A stretch of 64,000 nucleotides of DNA, taken from Malania oleifera (Eukaryota > Streptophyta > Magnoliopsida > Santalales > Ximeniaceae). The position numbers were made by a program, and so were the translations under genes. The stretch is taken from assembly GCF_029873635.1 (NCBI RefSeq), contig NC_080418.1, forward strand, positions 12,069,562-12,133,561, given 5' to 3'. Each line of letters begins with the position of its first letter. The stretch's first letter is position 1. Below are positions 56,719-64,000 of the stretch, in pieces. Below the pieces are notes generated by a model that was not told the DNA's origin, searched no databases, and was given only the letters and a program-made list of their open reading frames with translations.

Positions 56719-57991
56719 ATAGACTAGTTCATAAATGAAAAATTTTATGGATTAAGTCATTCCTTTTAAATATTGAGAAAGTAACTTAATTCAAGATCAA
56801 CAAACAAACTAGTTAAAATAAAAAAACTTAAAGGTGAGTTTAAAATAAGTTTGAGAATGAATGACTATATGAGATGCTATATGCTTACATGCCTATATGA
56901 TATGCTACATGACATGCTTAATCTATATTGTAAATTTATGGCTCACTATGTTGAAAATATGAGCAAGAGATTATTGAGTATAAGCATGAAATTTTGATAT
57001 GAGATTAATTCTTGATCATGCATGCTATTGATGAATTACATGGATAGACTTACTGCATTTTATATTGATATCCACAAGCTATGAGAGATATAATGGTTAT
57101 ATTGGTATCCATGAGCTGTGTATAATGTGATAATGACTTTGGTATCTATAAAGTCTGTGGTATCACAATTTTTAAAGCTCACTTGGTATCAAAATCTAAA
57201 AGTTAAATCTGTTTTTGAGTATAACAAGTATGATTATATCTATGAGCATGGTATAACATTGATAATATTGGCATGATATTGATATTTGATATATGATGTG
57301 AATAAATGTTTTGAAACATGGGATGATAAGCATAATTAGTTACAAAACTGAATGTATTGAATTCAGGGGGAGTGTTAGGACTTATTGCTTATATTATGAT
57401 CATTTCCCTATTAATCAACTGATATCATGAATTAAATTTTAAATTGGTATCACATGATTTTCAGTTGTTTTCACATATTTTGTTAAATTGGTATCATAAA
57501 ATCAACAATTGGTATCTTGAATAATGTCAAAGAAGGAAAAAGTTGTTAGTAAAGGTCTGACTATTAAAACACATTACACATGCTATATTGAAAAATAAAT
57601 TGAGTGTGTACATATGTTTGATATGCATGTTTAATGATATGCTCAAAATGTGATTTTATTTGAACTTAATCATTTTTTTCTCTTTTTGATTGATGTCAAA
57701 AGGGGGAGAAGTTTTAAGCAAAAATTGAGCATGGTATTGCAAAAATTGAGCATGAACATAATATATATCAAAAGGAGGAGAAGTATTTGATATTGATTGA
57801 TAAACTTGAACTTGAATGAAGTGATGAACATGATTGTAAAATGGAGTGATGAGCATGATTGTAAAAGAGTTTTTGAAATTAATATTGATCTTGCGAATAT
57901 TGTTAAGATGATGCTTACTGAAGGGGGGGAGTCTTTTTAAGGCTTACTCCAATTTTTGCTTCTTGTTTGTCATCATCAAAAAGGGGAAGAT
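56719..57991 (+). other. Element A non-coding region between gag and the 3' LTR
   Basis: No pol frame is visible on either strand. The stretch holds six copies of TTGGTATC (57112, 57139, 57183, 57444, 57488, 57509) and one further TGGTATC (57158). Near its end come AAAAGGGGGAGAAG and similar purine-rich strings, and the final polypurine tract AAAAAGGGGAAGA at 57978-57990. Confidence 0.75.
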
Positions 57992-60084
57992 TTTTGGTCT
58001 TACAAGGCTTAACATCTTATTTTGATGCTAACAAACAAGCAGAACTTAACATGCTTTGTTTAAGTGATGTATTTTCAAGACTCAATGATAAATGCAAGGT
58101 TAAAGGATTCATGAAAGCTTGTATTTCAAAGAAGGATGATTATATCAAGCTTGAGGCATCGATTAAAACTTGAAGATCATGAGAGCATTGATATAAAAGA
58201 AAAATCTTCTAGAATGAATGGCCAAGTGATCAACATGGAAAGCTCAAAGATGGTATATGATCATGGAAGAACAAGGACTTACTTGAAGATCAAAAGAATA
58301 GAGTTTTGAGGATGCCTGTATGCAAGTACTTCATGTAAAATTCAATATAAATTGAATTGAAGCTCTTATAAATCAAAAGAAACTAATAAATATATTTTTA
58401 GAAAAAACTCTAAAATATGTTTTTGAAATCAAAGTAACAAAGGTTCAAAGGAAGAAAAGATTTTCAAATGAATATAAGGTGAAGACTGAGAGCCAAGTGA
58501 CTGCCAACTTTTTAAAAGGAATATTTTAGGAGGCAGTAGGGTGCCAGGCGACTGCTTGAGCACTGCCAGGCACCTGGGTGGTCAAGCCAGGAGACTGCCT
58601 GTGTTATGGCAGACAATTGCATGCCTTCTGGGTTGTTCATTTTTCTCTATGGCAGGCGACTGCCACTCGACACAGTTTTTAAAATTTTCAATGGGAAGAT
58701 TTTTTAAATAAATTTCTTGGGCACTACTCTTTTGAAAATCTTGAGGATTACTCCAAGTAAACTTGGGGGGCAAGGAATTACCTTTTAAACATTCATAAAT
58801 AGCCTCAAACTTCAAAGATTTCTACATCAAGAAATTTTCTAGCAATCAAAGTTCTCTAAAAGCTCTCAATCTCTCTTGTGTTCATCCTACTTCCACTACT
58901 GAGTTGGTGTTGATACGAATTCCAAAGAATAGCCTTCAAATTCTGAATCTTTCAATACTTGAAAGATATATTTGGTGATCTAAATTCAATTGAGCTTCAA
59001 TCTTTTTATATTGATTTACTTTGAAGTATATTTGTGGTGAAAATTGCTGTACTAGTTAGCTCTCTGTGCGAGCAAATTCTTTGTACACAAATATTTGATT
59101 TGTGTCTTGTAGATTGACGAGTCCAATGATTGTTTGGATCGTTGGCTAAAAAAGGAGATATTGCTTAGAGAGGCGGGCTCTAGCCTATGTAAGGAGTGAG
59201 CGAATGAGGGTACATCGTTTGGAGAAGGCCGACTCTAGCCTTAACTAAGGAGTGTTGTAAAGGTATTGTTCCGCCCATCAAAGGAGCAGGTTTAGTGAAT
59301 CCTTTGGTGGTTTGCCAAAGGTGAGGACGTAGGCTGGGTATAAGCCGAACCTCATAAAAATCTTCGTCTCACTCTTTCTTTCCCTCCTCTTTATTTTCCA
59401 CACATATTTAAATTGTGTGGATGGTTTAAATTGAAAATCATATATACTACATATATTTGGGAATCAAGTATACTAAATGTTTAATTTTGATTTGGGTTGT
59501 GGAAACCGAAAGGGAGTACGTTGGTTATACCATATCTTGCGGAAACCATACGGGAGTACGTTACATGGTTAAATATCCCAAAGATAAATTAACTGAAAGT
59601 TGATTTGAATTCTGAATATTGGGAAGAGTGTGGATATTGTGTTGATTGGATTTCATATTACACATCATATTAAAGAAGCAAATCCATTACTATAGGGCTT
59701 GATTCAAATTTACATATATAGGGCTGACAACAAAAGCTGAAAATTGAATATAATATATTGTTGTTGAATGGTTTAAAGGTTGATATTGATTGGAATGTGT
59801 GAGTGTTGAATCTTGCAAAGCTTTCATCAATCTAATAGTGTAGTAGTTAACCTATACTTGGAAAATGAATTAGTTGTTTGCTTTTCAAATTGTGGTTGAT
59901 TGATTACTTCAATGATTGAATAGTTGTGTGGTTGTGGATTAAATAAAGGAACTAAGTTCTTGTGTGATTGGCGAATTAAACGAACAAGTTTAAAATTAAT
60001 TAATTCAAAAGAAGTTCTCATAGGAATTAAAAGAAAGTTTTAAAATCCAATTCACCCCCTCTTGGGACTACACCTTATTTTTTA
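57992..60084 (+). repeat. Element A 3' LTR
   Basis: Uninterrupted 2093-bp copy of the LTR. It is the reference that shows where element B entered the 5' copy. Ends are worn: TTTTGG for TGTTGG at the start and TTTTTTA for TTTTTCA at the end. Confidence 0.92.
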
Positions 60085-60089
60085 ATTTG

Positions 60090-60550
60090 CACTCTCACGC
60101 ACTGATTACTTAGATAGTAAATATATTTGAGAGTTGATATATTAGACCACATTGAGCTTTTATAGTAAATCATTTTGTGGTGTATGTGATTAAGCATATC
60201 TGGGTACATATCTGCTTTACATGAAAACACAATCATTGTACCAATATTCATTGATAGTAGTATTTGAGTGTTTACAGGGGTGGCCTGAGGGGGTGGTAAT
60301 CCAGCCCGGTAAGGATTGGTTGTGAAGGTTGAGGTCAATCCTATGCTAATTGACCTAATTTGTTTAGGTGTCGCTCTCTCCCGTTTAAGTAAGCAATTAT
60401 AGTGGTAATCCTTGTGCTTGTTAACCAAGGCAAGGACGAAGGCAATTGGCCAAACCTCGATAACATTTTTGTGTGTCACTTTTACTTTACTACTTTCTAG
60501 TGCATGTGTTGTTAATTAAATTACTTTATTTTATTTTTGGTATATTTACA
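60090..60550 (+). repeat. Copia LTR, family C, right part
   Basis: Similar to 44290-44830 of element B: GTGGCCTGAGGGGGTGGTAA at 60280, CCCGGTAAGGATTG and CCAAACCTCGATAAC. It lies on the other side of element A from 40544-42069, and the two make one LTR. It is cut at 60550, where LINE sequence begins. Confidence 0.75.
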
Positions 60551-61862
60551 TTATAAGTTCCAAACCGAGCACTTCCCAGAATTTATCCACTGAACCAACA
60601 AAGCAGAGTCACATGCAATTTCCACTTGATCAAATCCGATATCTTTGCACAGATTAATCCCTAAAATAATCGCCATCAATTCAGCCATGTTATTTGTTCC
60701 ATAACCCAATAATGAAGAAAAAGCTGCTTTAAATGAACCCTTTTCATCTCTTATCACACCTCCACCACCACAATTACCTGGGTTTGCTCTACAGCTCCCA
60801 TCCACATTCAACTTAACCCAACCTATCCCAGGTTTACACCATCTGACTACATGAGGAAGACGAACCCCAACATTTTTTACATGAATATCCGAAGCACGAA
60901 GGACTGTAGTATCCTTACAAGAAGCAGGTGTACATTTATTTAACTTGTTTGAAATGGATCGCAGCCAATACTTAATATCAAGCCATACAGTTCTCACCGA
61001 ATCATGAATTGATTCCATCCTGGCTCTACATCGACGAGTCCAGAGTCTCCAAATGATGAGACTAGGTTTAAGACCTACCAAAATGCCTAATTGTGAGGCT
61101 TGTCTTGCACAACTAAACCAGACATTAACTCTGTCTTTCCAAGTACTCATTGCCATACAACTAACACCCAACGCCACTACTGTTTTTTTCCATACCTCCT
61201 GAGCAAAAGATCCAGTGCAAAACATATGGTCTAGAGATTCAATCTTGGCATTTGAACAACAATCACAACGAGAGGCCATCTGAATACCTACTTCTTTAAT
61301 ATGAGTATCAACCGGAAGACAAGCGAACCAAGACTTCCACATACAAATTGACACCCTTTTTGGCAACACAGGATGTCATATCCATTTTGCAATTGAGAAT
61401 TCCTCTTTATGCTCCCTTATAATTTCCCAAGCACTTGTCGTGGTGAATTTCCCATCTGTTGAAGGTTCCCAAATTATTGTATTTGGACCCTCCTTGCAAG
61501 AAATAGCAGAGTTCATTACTTCCTCAGCTTGATCTTCACCCAATAGATCTACTAATAAATCAACATTGCACCCATCTCTATCCCAACAATCTTGAGTTTG
61601 TAGCTTATGGTTACTGATTTCCTGAACCTTAGCACAAAGGGGACCGGAGGCTTACCAACGATCAAACCAGAAAGAAGCCGACCCTTCTTTAATTCGAACA
61701 TGGACATGCTCTAAAACTTCAGAAATCACTTGAACAATTGATCTCCAAAATTTGGTTCCTTTATCTAGTTTCATTTCTCTCTCAAGTGGTGTTTCTTATA
61801 CAAATACTTGGCTTTAAAGAATTGAGTCCACAGATTATCCATAGTTAACAATCTCCACACAA
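60551..61862 (-). pseudogene. LINE ORF2 remnant: zf-RVT and RNase H
   Basis: An open 272-codon stretch at 60551-61369 begins MLPKRVSICMWKSWFACLPV (zf-RVT, with CDCC and a histidine-containing LDHMFCTG). It leads to an RNase H-like domain with KLNVDGSCRANPGNCGGGGV, a Glu in NNMAELMAI and a Asp in ACDSALLVQW, so the three expected acidic positions are present. The frame runs off at CSVWNL where the element is cut. The upstream part, 61370-61862, is broken by stops but still reads VWRLLTMDNLWTQFFKAKYL near 61800-61862. Confidence 0.9.
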
Positions 61863-62694
61863 AAGTGGACATGGCCAAGGCATATGATAGGGTCGAGTGG
61901 GATTTTTTTAACTTGGTTTTGAAAAGCTTTGGTTTCTCACGAAGATTTAGTGGTTTAGTGGCGGAATGTGTTTCCTCTCCTTGGTTCTCCATTATGATGA
62001 ATGACACTTATAAAGGTTTCTTTAAACCTTCTCGAGGGCTTCGCCAAGGAGATCCTCTATCTCCTTATCTATTTATTATTTTATAGGAAGTTCTCTCTCG
62101 GCTTATAAAGAAAAATTTTATAGAGAATAAGATAGGGACTTACTATCACCCTCGTGGGGTGCCTCTGGTATTTCACCTTCTCTATGCGGATGACATTCTT
62201 ATTTTTGCAAATGGCAAGAGAAGTTCCATTCGAATGCTTATTAAGACTCTGAAGAAATATGAGGATTGATCTGGTCAATTGATAAATAAAGAAAAGTCAA
62301 GTATTTTTTTATCAAAGAGAATTGCTTTTGCTCGGAAGAGATATATGTTAAAGACAACTGCCTTTGCCGAAGGAGGTTCCTTGCTACTTACTTGGGTATT
62401 CCTTTGGTATCGGGATGCCTTATGGCCCGTATTTTAGAGCTCCTAGTTGATAAATTGAGGAAAAAGATAGCGAGTTGGAAATTTAAGCTTTTATCTCAAG
62501 GGGGCCGCCTAGTTTTAATTAAGCATGTATTATCATCAATGGCGGTTCATCAATTGGCGGTATTGGACATTCCTAATACTATCTTCACAAAGATAAATTC
62601 TATGTTATCAAATTTTTTTTGGAGTGGAGTAAATGACAAAAGGAAAAGGAATTGGCATTCTTGGTCTTTTGCTTTGTCTTCCTCTGATAATTGA
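61863..62694 (+). pseudogene. LINE ORF2 remnant: reverse transcriptase
   Basis: RT motifs in order: MAKAYDRVEWDF (motif A), GLRQGDPLSPYLFI (motif B), then after a TAG, HLLYADDILIFANG (motif C, near 62175). The thumb follows: GIPLVSGCLMARILELLVDK, LLSQGGRLVLIKHVLSSMAV and NFFWSGVNDKRKRNWHSW. Stops near 62084 and 62268 and a shift near 62390 break it. Confidence 0.9.
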
Positions 62695-64000
62695 TCTACT
62701 AGCATACCCTTCTAATACTTATAACTGCTCACAAGGCTTACCATCTTCCTCTGAGTGTCATATTACCTTAAATTCTCTTCATCTAATCGAGTGTTCTAGG
62801 TAGATGTGAAGCAAGTCTCCTGTACATCAATTAGCTCCCATGAAAAAGAGTGTCAAAGATTTCTCTAGAGAACAAAACACATGCTAGGTTAGCCCAATTT
62901 TTAAGTTTCAATTTTCTAATTCCTTGTAGCCTCTTGTATGGATTTACGTAGAAAATAATTTTGATAGCAGCCATACATGAATAATGAAGACATGAAAATG
63001 TACATTGCTATTTTTGTAACATATAATTTTTAGAATATGAATATTAGCTTTGTATTAGAGCATATTTCATTGTGAAATTCATGATTGTATGATATATATA
63101 TTCAGGAATGAAGAAATGTTTGTACGGTGTTTGATAAAATGTTTGTGATAGATGGTATAAATGGCTATATGTTTGAAATGTAGTTTGAAATGCTTAATTT
63201 TAAACATACCAAAGCCAAGTACCTGAGGAATTGGTACTTGGCTATATCTAGTAAAGTATAGTGGTTGTTGGTCTCTTTTTCTATTTGAACTACCTATGGT
63301 TTTCTCTAGAGTGTATACAGAAATTATGGTATTTCATTGTTCTTGGGAATATACGGTTAAAACTTTTGTAATCTTGTCATTTTGCTAATATATATATATA
63401 TATATATATATAGTTTTCTTACAAATTTGGAGAAATTTGTTGGTAGTTCAATTTATTTGTTATTTTGAACTTTATTTAAAGGCCGAATGATAACAATATG
63501 CAAACAATACTTCCCCAATTTATATAAATCTGCCTCTTCCCCACCCTCGTTTTGAACTTTTTAAAGTATTTTTTTTGTTGTTGATTTAACGTAACATACT
63601 AATTTTATTACCTAATTACTCATTTACAGAGTCTTCGTCGATACATCTGCTCGATAGGTGAGGTAAAATAGAGGCTTATTGATGAATTCCTCTTTCTTTT
63701 GTTATATTGTTAAAATAATTCATTTCTAATTCTTCAGGTTGTGGATATCTTTGATTGTGAAATTACATTATACTTGTTTATTTGTATATCTTTAGATGAA
63801 TGAAGTAACATAAGAATTATGGTGTTAAAATTATAAATTATATACAAAATTTTATAAATATCTCTAAACTTAAAAAAAATAAATAAATAAATAACCTAAA
63901 AGATCATTAAATGATCCATGAAAAACCATCACAAATAACTAATAGCTAGTATTAGTGATGATTTGCTTTCCTCTAAAATGAGATCGTTGTTTATCCATTA
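62695..64000. other. AT-rich region, nothing recognised
   Basis: No coding frame or element end recognised. It includes a TA run at about 63390-63412 and an AAATA run near 63875-63895. It may be unique host sequence beyond the transposon nest. Confidence 0.4.

Larger units (their letters stand above)
42070..60084 (+). mobile_element. Copia SIRE-like element A, gag-only, with a nested element in its 5' LTR
   Basis: 5' LTR: 42070-42982 continued at about 53617-54848. Primer-binding site: 54851. Gag remnant: 54905-56718. Non-coding 3' region to the purine tract at 57978-57990. 3' LTR: 57992-60084. Flanks GTTTG (42065-42069) and ATTTG (60085-60089) differ by one base and are likely the 5-bp target duplication in family C LTR, whose sequence continues on both sides. 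There is no protease, integrase or RT between gag and the 3' LTR, so the element depended on others. Roughly 10.6 kb of its span is the nested element B. Confidence 0.88.
60551..62694. mobile_element. LINE (L1-like) copy with inverted 5' segment, 3' end missing
   Basis: The 3' part of ORF2 (zf-RVT, RNase H) lies on the minus strand at 60551-61862 and the RT part on the plus strand at 61863-62694. The two meet head to head at about 61862. In the uninverted order the end of the plus part (NWHSWSFAL) would precede the start of the minus part (VWRLLTMDNLW), with about 25 codons missing. That is the arrangement produced by twin priming. No poly(A) is present: the 3' end is cut inside RNase H at 60551, next to Copia LTR sequence. 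Confidence 0.8.

Overview
This is a nuclear window from a flowering plant, most likely a eudicot. It is AT-rich and contains one recognisable host gene in a dense field of retroelements, including Copia SIRE-type, Ty3 Tekay-type, LINE and Cassandra families plus a hAT DNA transposon. There are no prokaryotic features, rRNA genes, tRNA genes or CRISPR arrays. The species cannot be determined from what I can read.

Left part (1-8.9 kb): an internally deleted hAT element (1-833) sits in a Copia LTR remnant (834-1845). It is followed by a solo Ty3-type LTR (2240-4752, TSD AGAGT) and a full-length but decayed hAT element (5623-8909, 8-bp TSD CATTTCAG).

Host gene island (about 8.9-13.8 kb): an intact 637-codon GRAS transcription factor of the SCARECROW-LIKE LISCL type lies on the minus strand (10188-12101), flanked by AT-rich DNA.

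First nest (about 13.8-40.5 kb): a Copia element (LTR and broken gag) holds a 5'-truncated LINE in its LTR (15-bp TSD). Its gag is split by a Tekay-like Ty3 element (18079-28835, TSD AGTAT), by a solo LTR (28853-31359, TSD AGATT) and by a Cassandra TRIM with 5S rRNA-like LTRs (31613-32277). The Ty3 element carries a further solo LTR in its own 5' LTR (25712-27370, TSD CATAC). To the right are a truncated Ty3 LTR, a 1.8-kb head-to-head pair of LTR copies forming a near-perfect palindrome layout, and the 3' part of a minus-strand Ty3-type element.

Second nest (40.5-60.6 kb): a four-level nest. A Copia LTR (family C) is split by element A (42070-60084). Element A is gag-only, and its 5' LTR is split by the gag-pol element B (about 42983-53610). 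The integrase region of B is split by an A-like solo LTR (47707-49136, TSD ATGTG). A LINE with an inverted 5' segment, as expected from twin priming, follows (60551-62694). The last 1.3 kb shows nothing recognisable.

Every retroelement coding region read here carries stops or frameshifts, so none looks autonomous. The most unusual pattern is that the LTRs of families A, B and C each carry an array of degenerate GC-rich CGAC-containing words. The array ends about 125-130 bp upstream of a TATAAATA box, and the word differs in each family. The Ty3 LTRs carry a comparable array of TCGTCGATGAG words much closer to the presumed TATA box.
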